This document shows positions 34,022-45,200 of a DNA stretch of 64,000 nt, piece by piece (the stretch's first letter is position 1; every line of letters starts with the position of its first letter). The notes under the pieces are model-generated. The model was not told where the DNA came from. It did no database searches and saw only the letters and a program-made list of their open reading frames with translations. The DNA lies in assembly GCF_029227915.1 (NCBI RefSeq), contig NC_079886.1, positions 24,590,501 to 24,654,500 of the forward strand. Direction: 5' to 3'. The translations under genes and the position numbers were made by a program. This DNA is from Hydractinia symbiolongicarpus (Eukaryota; Cnidaria; Hydrozoa; Anthoathecata; Hydractiniidae).

Positions 34022-35062
34022 ATGCAGACAACAATAAAAAAACTTCTGATTATATCAGTAATTCTGGCAACAACTGTCACCATTACTTTGTACAACAAAC
34101 AGCTGGACACGAAGTTAAAAATCTCATTTTACTATATAAACTTTAACCATCCCCTTGGCAACATTGAAGAACCGCGGGTGTTGCATAAACACCGAGATTG
34201 CTCTAATTTGATAAATCATTGGGAATGGAAAAATACCAGTCATCATGTTTTGCCTTTGTTTGGATGTACAAATGATAATACAACTCATGATTTAAAAAAC
34301 TATGTTCGTCCAAAGTGTAATTTGCAAGGTTATTCTTACTGCGGAAACGATAACTCCAAGCTTTATTTTGTTCCAAGTAGCCGATTAAAGATGGAATTAA
34401 CATCTCCTAAATGCAATCTTCAAGTCTATCAAGAAAAAGATAAGGATATCTTCCTAAGAAATAATTTATGGATTCACATGGATGGTGATTCAACAACACG
34501 AAACAATTACTATGATCTGAAGGAATATTTCACAAACGAATATCAAACGAGAGAGAAAATACCTGATACAAATTATTTTCAAAAAAACAGAATAATAATT
34601 TCCTTCTTTTTCAACCCTCAATTAGCCAACGGGAGATGTCATGATCATTCAACGTGGAAAAGATATTTGTGGAGGTTTAATAGAACTTATCCAGATGTAT
34701 GGATATTTAATTCAGGAATACACGACGTAATGATATTCAAGACAACCAACCAAACTTATGTCGATAAAATTAAATGCTTGAATTACGCTGTACCTAATAC
34801 AACATTACCTATCTTTAAACTAAACTCTCCAACAGGGGGATACACAAAGACCAGACCAGTACATTATCGTGTACGTGAACTGAATCAAATCGTTATAGAT
34901 AAGCTTGACAGAAAAGTTTGGAAAATTCTTGATGTTTACTCGTTTCTGTATCAAAGACAGGACGAGCTCGCAGTTGACAGCCTTCATTATGTGGGAATAG
35001 GTAGCAAATGGATCACGAATATGTTGCTTGATTTTATTAAGAAAGGATTAAATTTGAAATAA
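34022..35062 (+). CDS. Intronless SGNH-hydrolase-like type II membrane protein
   Basis: Open frame without introns; I take the ATG at 34022, but an in-frame ATG at 33974 would add 16 residues. A short tail (MQTTIKK) precedes one hydrophobic segment (LLIISVILATTVTITLY), then a luminal domain with several Cys and N-glycosylation sequons. IHMDGDSTTRNN carries a GDS nucleophile motif. WIFNSGIHDV resembles the Asn/Gly block with His-Asp seen in PC-esterase/CAS1-like SGNH proteins. AVDSLHYVGIGSKW near the C-terminus gives the DxxH catalytic Asp and His. The likely role is Golgi or secretory-pathway acyl-ester chemistry on glycans or glycoproteins, inferred from this family resemblance. AATAAA at 35272-35277 fits a 210-nt 3'UTR. 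It sits between a LINE and a MITE-rich stretch, so it could be a retrocopy, but the frame is intact. Confidence 0.68.
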   Translation: MQTTIKKLLIISVILATTVTITLYNKQLDTKLKISFYYINFNHPLGNIEEPRVLHKHRDCSNLINHWEWKNTSHHVLPLFGCTNDNTTHDLKNYVRPKCNLQGYSYCGNDNSKLYFVPSSRLKMELTSPKCNLQVYQEKDKDIFLRNNLWIHMDGDSTTRNNYYDLKEYFTNEYQTREKIPDTNYFQKNRIIISFFFNPQLANGRCHDHSTWKRYLWRFNRTYPDVWIFNSGIHDVMIFKTTNQTYVDKIKCLNYAVPNTTLPIFKLNSPTGGYTKTRPVHYRVRELNQIVIDKLDRKVWKILDVYSFLYQRQDELAVDSLHYVGIGSKWITNMLLDFIKKGLNLK

Positions 35063-35271
35063 GCTGTTATGCTGGTTGAACAGTCTGAATTTGTGTTGAT
35101 TTTTTTCTTCTTCATGTAATTGCTTTTGTTTATTGGTTCATTTGCACGTTCAGCGTAGAGAAAACTTAGTCACTTCTACCGCCATATCATGTTGCCTTTT
35201 CTAACGTCAATTATTATTGACAATAGATTTCAAGTTTTAGCATCCGGATAAATTGATAGTTTAAACTGTAA

Positions 35272-35277
35272 AATAAA
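35272..35277 (+). terminator. Polyadenylation signal AATAAA for the SGNH-like gene
   Basis: The first AATAAA downstream of the stop at 35062, about 210 nt away, in AT-rich 3' flank. Confidence 0.5.
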
Positions 35278-35279
35278 AA

Positions 35280-37099
35280 CAACAATTTGAGCCGCGGTTG
35301 GTGGCTTAGAACAGGAACAACAAATTCATCCTTTTTCTAAAAACGTAAGCACTTTTCATAACAGTCTGGTCTGAGTTAAAGCCCTCCAACGTTGCGGCTT
35401 TTTTCCCGACCGTAGCTTGGATATGTCCGTAACCCTTGTTTTATGAGGTAAGACAACCCGAATCTAAACTTTCTGTAAAATAAGAACAATCCAAGATGCG
35501 AATTCTCGTCAATTCTCTCTGCTATTAATATTTATTTTTGCTTGCGATCGTTTTATTTTCTCACCTGCAAGAACTCCTAGATATGCTAAACTGAAAGGTA
35601 CAATGAATCGAGCTGCTTCAGCAACAAAAAACCCTGATTTTCCTATAAATAAACAGACTAATTTTAGAGAAATTTGACAAAAACTCTTCGCGACTAATAA
35701 CAAAATGATGCTTAAATTTGAAATTGTGTTCTTAGGAACAAAACAAAAAACAAATCGGGTTGAAAGACTCGAAAAATCAGAATAAGCCAGCGTCTACTAG
35801 TATTTGTAAAAATAACGTGCAAAGCCAAAATAAAAAGGTTCGATGTTACTGATGTACCAGCCAGATGAAAATGTTTTTTTTTTCGCTTCAGCTGCGAAAA
35901 CGTTAATTTCACTATCCAATGATTTATGTTGGAGAAAAATTGTTTTTTTCCTCACGTTTAAACATATTTTAAAAATTTACATTAGTTAAAAACTAGCAAC
36001 CCCTATGGCATATAATGCCATTACCATAGGGGTAAAATATATCACGTTCAACTTTCAAAAATAACGGAAATCTTTCGCTGTGTAGAGGTGCCAGGAAGAG
36101 CTGCAAACGAAATCGATATTGCGACCGCGTTGGTGACTTTATTTTGCCACTAGTAAGCATCGAAAATCTTTTTTGTTTTGGCCTTATGTATTTTAAAACA
36201 CGTTAGCCAAAGAATTAACACTATTTATTGATAGAGATAAGAAAATTTGCAAACATAGTAAACTCATCTTGAATACCACTTATTTTCGTCCTTCGATAAA
36301 GAGCTCCGGGTCGAGAATGAATACCGGCAAAAAAAATATTTTGAAATCAAGACTGATGTATCTCGTTGAAAAAGGGGTGCAAAGAATACAAACGAAAAAT
36401 AATCTCGATGTTCCACAGGTAAATTTTCGCTTCCTCTAATATGTGCCCACTGCGAAATAAGAGCTTTGGGGACGAGATTGACGAAAAAATGCCGGTTTCC
36501 GTCACATGATTGATGTAAACAAAACATAATGGGGCACAATTATTAAAGGCATGCAAGGATAATTTCCACACCACATGTCTTTTTTGTGTCGATTTTATGG
36601 ACATCATACCACTTTTTCAGTTTTATAGCTACGTAAAATCTGCAAACTTTCAGGGTAAAATAATTTGCATGTTCAAAATATGATTAAAAATGCTAGTTAG
36701 CTCTGTGTGCAACAATATAGTAAGTAAGTAAATTTATTTTACACAATACCTAGTTTACTATAAAAATAATTTTGGTAAGAAGATTAATTAGAGGGATATT
36801 ATAAAGGAAGACAATGAAAACAAGAAAGCTAGTGACCAGATGGCTAAGAACTGTGTAACTGTTCTACATATCAGAAGTTGGTAAAAGTTATCCTGAGAAA
36901 ACAACACAGAACGTTTTTAAAAAGGTCCGTTGCAGGTACTACACCTTAACTCGCGTTCTTTCTAGAAACACATCCATAACCGACAGTGGTCAGAGGGCAA
37001 ACGCAAAATAATAATAAAACGGCTTTAAAAAAGAATGTAGAAATTAAATTAAAATAGGTATTTTTTTAAAGCTACACTGGAAAATAACTCTTAAACTCT
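35280..37099. other. Intergenic stretch; one small hairpin, no genes recognised
   Basis: About 1.8 kb with only short unsupported frames. A nested hairpin lies at 35999-36033: ACCCCTATGG pairs with CCATAGGGGT, enclosing GGCA/TGCC. No other signal seen. Confidence 0.4.
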
Positions 37100-37102
37100 T
37101 TA

Positions 37103-38835
37103 GGGGTCGTCTACAAATTTCGTATGATATTTTATACGAATATATACGAATTTAATTGCTTTTAATTCGTATAAAAATCGTATACAATTCGTATAGTGGT
37201 AAATAGTTATACGATTTTTAAAAAATCTAATACGAATTTTATACGATTTTTATACGAATTGTCATACGAATTATATTCTCTTTTATACGATTTTCATGCG
37301 AATTGTCATACGAATTATATTCTCTTTTATACGATTTTCATGAGAATTGTCATACGAATTATATTCTCTTTCATACGAATTGTCATTCGAATTATATTCT
37401 CTTTTATACGAATTTCATACGAATTATATTTCGTTTTTAAACTTTTTAAAATGCGATCTAAAAAAACATTTCTATCGCCGTTTTTCGTTTTTCAACTTTT
37501 AACATGCGATCTAAAAAAACATTTCTATCGCCGTTTTTCGATTTTAAACTTTTAAAATGCGATCTAAATAAACATTTCTATCGTCGCTTTTCGTTCTTAA
37601 ACTTTTAAAATGCGATCTAAAAAAACATTTCTATCGCTGTTTTTCGATTTCAAACTTTTAAAATGCGATCTAAAAAACATTTCTATCGCCGTTTTTCGAT
37701 TTAAACTTTTAAAATGCGATCTAAATAAACATTTCTATCGCCGTTTTTCGATTTAAACTTTTAAAATGCGATCTAAAAAAACATTTCTATCGCCGTTTTC
37801 CGTTTTAAAACTTTTAAAATGCGATCTAAAAAAACATTTCTATCGCCGCTTTTCGTTTTTTTAACTTTTAAAATGCGATCTAAAAAAACATTTCTATCGC
37901 CGCTTTTCGTTTTTAAACTTTTAAAATGCGATCTAAAAAAACATTTCTATCGCCGTTTTCCGTTTTAAAACTTTTAAAATGCGATCTAAAAAAACATTTC
38001 TATCGCCGCTTTTCGTTTTTTTAACTTTTAAAATGCGATCTAAAAAAACATTTCTATCGCTGCTTTTCGTTTTTAAACTTTTAAAATGCGATCTAAAAAA
38101 ACATTTCTATCGCCGTTTTTCGTTTTTAAACTTTTAAAATGCGATCTAAAAAAACATTTCTATCGCCGTGTTTCGTTTTTAAACTTTTTAAAATGCGATC
38201 TAAATAAACATTTCTATCGCCGTTTTCCGTTTTAAAACTTTTAAAATGCGATCTAAAAAAACATTTCTATCGCCGTTTTTCGTTTTTAAACTTTTAAAAT
38301 GCGATCTAAAAAAACATTTCTATCGCCGTGTTTCGTTTTTAAACTTTTAAAATGCGATCTAAAAAATATTTTATTTTGAAACTCATATACGAATTTAATA
38401 CAATGTCAAACGATTTTCTTTTTTTTAAAACCATACGCATCTAATTAAAATCTCATACGAATTTTTTGTTAAACTCGTACGAATTTAACTCATACGAATT
38501 TAATTTTAAAACTTATACGAATTTAATTTAAAACTCATACGAATTTTTTTGAACTCATACGAATTTAATTTAAAACTCATACGAATTTAATTTAAAACTC
38601 ATACGAATTTAATTCAAAACTCATACGAATTTAATTTAAAACTCATACGAATTTAATTAAAAACTCATACGAATTTAATTTAAAACTCATACGAATTTAA
38701 TTAAAAACTCATACGAATTTTATACGAATTTAGAAAAATTTCATACGAATTTAATTACTGTATGGCAAAAGAAAATTCGTATAGCATATACGAATTTTTT
38801 TGATACGAATTGCTACGAATTTTGTAGATGACCCC
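37103..38835. mobile_element. 1.73-kb TIR (foldback/Harbinger-like) element filled with tandem repeats
   Basis: The ends GGGGTCGTCTACAAATTTCG and GGGGTCATCTACAAAATTCG (the latter read from the minus strand) are inverted repeats. TTA is repeated on both sides (37100-37102, 38836-38838). Inside each end is a zone of clustered TATACGAATT/ACTCATACGAATTTAAT words, and the centre is an ~18-copy satellite. No transposase. A 3-bp TTA duplication suggests PIF/Harbinger mobilisation. Confidence 0.82.
37440..38370. repeat. ~54-bp satellite array, about 18 copies
   Basis: The unit core ATGCGATCTAAAAAAACATT is followed by TCTATCGCCGTTTTTCGTTT and TAAACTTTTAAA. Spacing is about 52-56 bp and neighbouring copies are more than 90% alike by eye. 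It forms the centre of the TIR element at 37103-38835. The plus-strand frame at 37196-37555 is made of repeats only. Confidence 0.92.
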
Positions 38836-38961
38836 TTAAGCAGGGGTGGAAAGCTAGAGAGTACAAACTTACTTGCAATACATAAGTTTTAAATTAGATA
38901 TCTAATTTTTGTAAAAACTAGGCTACAGAAGATATATAATTCATAGATTTTTGTTAAAAGT

Positions 38962-39150
38962 ACTACTTTAATTGGAGAAACTTTCGCGAGAGAAACTTTT
39001 GCGAGAAAAAAAATTCGCGAAATTTTTTGGATAAACTTTCGCGAATGAAGAAACCCACACATTTTTGTAAGTTAAACTTTCACGAAAATGGCGAAAAATG
39101 GCAAATTCGCGAAAGTTTCTCTCGCAAAAGTTTCTCCAATTAAAGTAGTC
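38962..39150. mobile_element. TTCGCG-rich MITE, copy 4 (best-preserved, ~189 bp)
   Basis: Left end ACTACTTTAATTGGAGAAAC then TTTCGCGAGAGAAACTTT. The right end read from the minus strand is ACTACTTTAATTGGAGAAAC then TTTTGCGAGAGAAACTTT. The inverted repeat is ~40 bp. The centre carries the shared GATAAACTTTCGCGAATGAA core. Reference copy for those at 7690, 19850 and 31535. Confidence 0.8.
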
Positions 39151-39712
39151 CATAAGGCCCGTGTAAAAATCAACTTAGGCAGAAAAACAAATGAAAGAAA
39201 GAAGTGGTACATCTGATGAAAAAAAATGTTTAGAATCACATGCTTTTGACAAACAGTTGCAAAAATATTAGGGAATACCAACCCTTAAATGGTGACAAAT
39301 AGTGATCTGTTAGATAGATAAGATGTAAAAAGTGATTTAGCCATACTTCTTACACCATAGTGTTAGAGTTTGTTTATAAGTATACAGTATCCACTGTGTC
39401 AAAAGCTTTTTAAATGACAAAGGTCCAACAAACACACTTTCCACAATCAATACAATGTCTTATCATTTCAGTGAGATGTAACATAAACTTATTTTTCTAC
39501 ATTCATATTTTTTTGTCTTATGCTGTGCCAGTTGAAAATAATTAATTATTAATAACATGATCACTTTTTGCACAATTGGAGAACCACCTCCCCATGGAGG
39601 ATTAGGTATAAATCAGTAATTTGCCGTAGAACTTCCTGCTGAAAGGGGCTTGTTATTATATATATAATATTATATAGATCTGTACTGCTTATTCTTGGAA
39701 CTTTGAAGGGAA

Positions 39713-40015
39713 CCCAAGGTATAATGTTGGACTTATATTATAGAGCTTAAAAAGTTAGCTAACAAGGCTTTTTAATTTTTTTAAAAAGCTCTTTTCGTTC
39801 TCAAGATATTCACATTTAAAGAATTTCGGATTTAATTATGCTGCATGAATTATGTCATATTTCAGTAATAGCAAATTTAAACATTTTCTTTCATCAATAA
39901 TTTTAGACCTGTTAAGGGGTGTACATTCAAGCTTTATCAATGCATAAGATATTATAAAGGTTAATTGATTAACATAATTTTTTTTGCCAAAATGAGACTT
40001 GTTTGCTTGTCCCAG
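39713..40015 (+). mobile_element. TTAA-family MITE, copy with degraded 3' end
   Basis: Starts AGGGAACCCAAGGTATAATG and is collinear with the element at 53551-53875: GGACTTATATTATAGAGCT, AAGCTCTTTTCGTTCT, TTTAGACCTGTT, CTTTATCAATGCATA, GATTAACATAA. The right terminal repeat is not recognisable. Confidence 0.75.
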
Positions 40016-40643
40016 GCCTCTTAATTTTTTATGTCTACGTAGTTCTTTTAACTAAGTCAGGAGTCGGTGAATTAGCTAGGATGGTTAGGTTGGCTATAAA
40101 TAGGCTTGCTCAGGGATTAAACGGACCAGGGCTATTCAACTAAAAGGTTTCAACTGAGACGGAAATCTATCGTGCGTTGATGAAATGTAACAGAAATTTT
40201 GTTTGACGAGTCTCCAAAAATTATTTCGAGGGCTGCCATCGCACGCTACAAAATGAATTTTATAGTTTGATTTTGAAAACTCAATTTTTCAGGCATGCGA
40301 TTAATCACACGCCTCCTGAAAAGGACTGATATTTAAAGGGTAAGTAAGAATAATGAAGCTTAAAAAAATAATATTTTCAAAATTGCAGAGGCTTTACTCT
40401 CACACGTCGGCAAATTATTGCTGAGGGATTGCTGCTGCAAACGACTATGTCTATGGGGCTAATTTCGAGGGCTATAACCATATTATTAGGTATACTGTCA
40501 TCTGATTCATTCATGATTTACATGTTGGACAATCACTTCTCTGTCTTAAATCATTGGTAATTTAACCCCCACACTTGTTTCCCCTTATAATGAACACTTA
40601 GAAATTTTTTACAGTGTATTGAATATATACTTCTGCTACTATA

Positions 40644-41425
40644 CAGCCCTTAAAATTAGCGTCGGCATTCGGCACTGCCAACGTAATTGGCAACATAAAA
40701 TACGAAGATACCGCTGTTGTGTCGGCAAAAAAATTGCCGACGTAATTGTGTTGTGAAATTTTTAAATAACAATAATATTGGTTTTGGTTGAGCTTCTTTC
40801 ACTCAATGTGACTACAAAATAATTAAATTCGATTTTCAGTAAGTTAGGCCACTAGACTGAACTGAAGCGTCACCAAAATCAAAAAGCTTATGAATGCCAA
40901 AGTTAAATATGGTCGGTGTTATTATGAAGAACGTAAGGTATAGAGAACATTAAAGTCGCGGCCCCTTTCCTTCATGCTGACACTCTTATGCTCAACTGTT
41001 GTATTACACTGAGACTCGAATAAACATTTGGAATCATGCCACAAGTCAGTCCGACCTTTATCGTCACAGAGAATACTGCGAGAAGAGTGTGCACACATGC
41101 AAGTAAAAAATAACAATTGAGTCTTCTGTACAGTTTTGCTTCATGTTAAACTGTGCCGGTGACAAGCATTTTTGAAGCATGTCACCGGCGACTTTTGCGA
41201 TATACAACCTAATGATGCCCTAACCTAATGAATTAATCTCGAAACATAAAAAGCCAGTTGGCAGTGGAAATCAATGCATCGAAATTATGAGAGGTCTACC
41301 TCTAATAAAATGTGAATGACGAAGTTATTGCCAGCTAAAAAATTTCACTACAAAAAAATTGCCGACGCAAATCAGTTGAAATGTATCTCACGTCGGCAGA
41401 AAAAAAATTCTAATTTCAAGGGCTG
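40644..41425. mobile_element. hAT-like TIR element, non-autonomous (782 bp)
   Basis: Ends CAGCCCTTAAAATTAG and (minus strand) CAGCCCTTGAAATTAG, flanked on both sides by ACTATA (40638-40643 and 41426-41431). Subterminal GTCGGCA/TGCCGAC words repeat several times, as transposase sites often do. CAG...CTG ends are typical of hAT elements. hAT duplications are normally 8 bp, so a 6-bp one leaves some doubt. No transposase frame. Confidence 0.75.
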
Positions 41426-42229
41426 ACTATACTGCTATCAACAGTAGATTTAATTCGTTTTTTCCAATAAAATGGTTGTATATTATTGTACGAGGTTCTT
41501 GTTCTGGTACAGTTTGAGCAATTTCCTTTGCCACTGGCTTCGCATATTCAGTTTTACTTTTGGCATTCTAATAATTTCGTAGTTAATGGTGTCCAATTGA
41601 AAATCCCATTCTTACAGTATGATTAACGTTGGAGACATGTTAAGCACATGTATTTGTTTTGTTTTTACTGTCGTTTTGTTCATTTACATAAACAAATTAT
41701 GTTGTCATGTAAATTGCAAATGAATAATAAAACATGTCATATAAATTATCGTATATATATTGTGTTGTAAAAAAAAAGTAAAATGGGAACAGTGGTCTGA
41801 CTGTAAAAGGTTGGAAATTTTGCTGTGTGTACCATCAATACCTTGATACCTTACCTCTTGATCAGTGGCAATATTATTTAGCTGTCAGTACCACAAACAT
41901 ATAAAAAAACATGAAATAATATTTATTCTATATGTCAAAAATATTTATAGCCATTTATAGCCATTTTTATAGCCATTTGTCCATAATATTTATAGCAATT
42001 TTTGACATGAAAAAATAGGCACTTGCAAAAACGGCAAAATAAGGGTTTAAGCCATACTCACTGGTGCCTAGTTGTGTCTAGACTATTCTAGATGCAACTA
42101 TAGACCTGATTAACTTCCTAGTAAGAACAAGCTTTACGCTCTAAGGACTTTACCTTGTTATAATCTTGACTTCTTGTTTTTAAGATATAAATAAGACTAA
42201 AAATACACATTGATGAATATGTTTAGACA

Positions 42230-45200
42230 ATGAAAGTGATTTCATATTTTACATTCAAAAAAGATCTTCTGCGTCATTACATTGGGCGACATTATTATCA
42301 ATATGGATTATTCTGTTCAACGCATCCCTTAATGCTGATTTTGATGAGCTGTGTCATTATTATATTTTGCAGGTAAGGTGTTAATTTACTTTTTATGTGT
42401 TTTAGTCAAATGACACTAAGATAGATCAGATTGGAAGAGGGTCATTAATATACCCCGTCCAACCCATGCTAGCATGGAAAACGGACGTTAAGCCGAGAAT
42501 GATGATGAATGATGATAATATCCAGGAATATTGTAGCCTTCTTTTAAAATTCCATTTCAAATAGGGAGAGGAACATTTTAAGAAATAAATTTTGGTAATG
42601 TCGGAATGGACCTGTGTTATATTAAAAAAATTTTTTTTTAATTTTTTTACCACATTGCCTCTTTTGGTAGAGCTTGACACACTGACGAAAAACACCATCT
42701 CCTTTTTTTATTCAGCTTACCCTTGACAAGTTTCCCTATTTTTGAGAAGATTTTGGCATTCTTGTTTCAAAGAATTCAAGTGAATTACAACACTGTTGTT
42801 TCTAAAACAAGTGTTGATCAACAGCATGACAATGTAAGTTTGTTTGTTTGTTGTTTTGTAAATAAAGAACAAAATTGTGCATTTATGTTAGCACTGTTGT
42901 TAGCACTGTGTTGGATGCTGGTGGATTGAGTATCCGGTCTTTAGTCTGCTTTGTATTATGTCCGTGGAAAATTATTGACCGGTTTCTGTATTGGTATGTT
43001 AAAGTGTGGTTATAGTGAATAATTTCTTCTAGGTTTTTGCTTACATTCAACAAATAAAAGTTAATGCAACCATTAAAGGAAAAACTCGGTTATCCAGTGA
43101 GGATATTATTGAGAGTATTTTACAGCTACCTGCAATGCATCGTTTAGAAAAATCTCTCAGGTAAATGAGTTTAAATAATATTTATAAATATTTGTCATTA
43201 ATAAAACCAGTCTGCAATGCTTAACACACACATGTTTTATATTGCAATGTCCATAAATAATCATCGTCATTGCATCTTTGCCATCCCAGAAAACAAGGGC
43301 CCATGGTAAAATCTAAAAAAGTAAGTAATTAACTGAGCAATGAATAGTAGTTAGCAACTGAGCTTTCTTTTAGACAACCAAAAGGACACTTTGACGAAAT
43401 CTGGGATGAGTCATGTTTAAAGTTATATCGAGATCCACCATCTATGAAAGCATTAAAGAAGCGTATAAAATATGTGAAAGGCAGCATACACAACGACCTT
43501 AGAATGAGGCGGTTTTACTTGCTGGAGTGTTTGTTTGTATCACCAAATGTTTTGTTTGACAATGGTCAAAGGTATGTTATGTTTTAATTTTTATCATCCA
43601 ATCAATGGAAGTTTAAAAAAAGAAAAATTGAGAAAAATTGTGTGTTTGTTTGCAGAAGAAAATAAGATTAGATTTTAAAATTAAATTAGTTTGAGTATAA
43701 AAATATGTCATTGCCCTAATTCCTTTTTTCACCCCTTTCCCTTTACTCTTTTATTTCATTAATGCCCCATTCTAAAACCATTGATTATGTGTTATTCGTT
43801 CCAGTGAGATGTCTCTTAGTGACTTTACAGTTCCATTTCAAGGTATGTTATAAATTTTAATTTTTTTTTCTAAAATGACCGCATTATACATTGGAGAAAA
43901 TGTATTTCTTTTAATCATATGTATTTATCATATGTATTTATAGTTTTGATTAATTTAGAGTTGACCATGGGTTACCCGATGCAGCGCTTTACTCATGTTG
44001 GTCGAAATCGACTAAATTCAACAACAATTTCCTTCATGTTTACGCTGTTTTTGAAAAAGCACAATAAAAGGTTTGGGTATCTTTTTTGCCAACAGATTTG
44101 TTGCAAAAAAAGGTGTGTTTATTACATAGTTAATGATTTAAACGATATTTCTTGGTAAGTGTAAGGACATCTTTAAAACATTTAAAAAGCTTTCTGACTT
44201 GCACTAAAGATGTTTTACTATCTGCAGTTTCTCTTGCTTATTGTCTTTGTTGGATGATTCTAATGCAACATTTTTAAAGCATTTAACTGAAAAAATTTAA
44301 AGTCATTGTTAATCTCTAGATTCCAGGACTTGATAATTGCTGATTTGAAATCTGATGCTTTTAACACAAAAGTATCAGTACCTGAAGAAAAAGGTCATAA
44401 AATTTATTACAAGGTAAGGAGCAATCTATGAAACTTTGTTAAATGTGTTCTCATGTTGGGGTTTGGCATTTTCTGCTGTGATGAATTGCATCTTATTATT
44501 CACCATGGCTGTACGAATATTCATTATACTTACTCTTATTATACTTGTCCTTATGAAAGTTTATATAGAAGGATTTTTTTTTCTATTTCTTATTTGAGAA
44601 AGTTTATGCCTCTCACATTGCCCTATTTTTTGTCATTTGCAAAAGTTAAATAGAAAATGTACATTTTTTGACTTGCAAATGTTTGTACCTATACGTTGTG
44701 TCCTACAGTAATAAAATCTTATTCTGATTTAAGTAGAGTTCATGAATAAAGTGACATCACATTTTCAATCATGGTAGCACAATGATATTTTATAAAGCAA
44801 TCACTTTAAACAAATTCTCAATAATTTTTCTTCTGAGTTGGTGTATTTCTATTTTGTGACACAAATAAGAAACATAAATAAGTAAGCATAAGTAAGCATA
44901 AATAAGAAAGTGGATCTTTGTAACTTGAAATTTTTTATAATCTTTGTACCAAAATTCAAGATCATGTTTTCCTTTGAGGCTGATTGTTAAATAGCTACAG
45001 AGAGGTAATTTTCATTTTCAGCAATCTAATTAGTTATTCCCTAGTATATTTTGTTGTGTGTTTCGTTGAATATAACAATTTCTACCTTTTAAATGCATTT
45101 TTACAAATATACTCTCATTTTTTTACTTTTATGAAAAATTATTTCATCAGGCTTTTTAAAATAATTATTTTTTAAAAAATGGGAACATATTTTCTGCATA

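Noticed and set aside
37440-38370. CRISPR-like regularly spaced repeats
   Set aside because: Units are contiguous tandem repeats with no unique spacers, enclosed in a TIR transposon of a eukaryotic genome.
44453-44653. Separate 66-codon gene on the plus strand
   Set aside because: It covers the exon 9 ghost in a different frame from the parental exon, and is inside SCAP intron 7.
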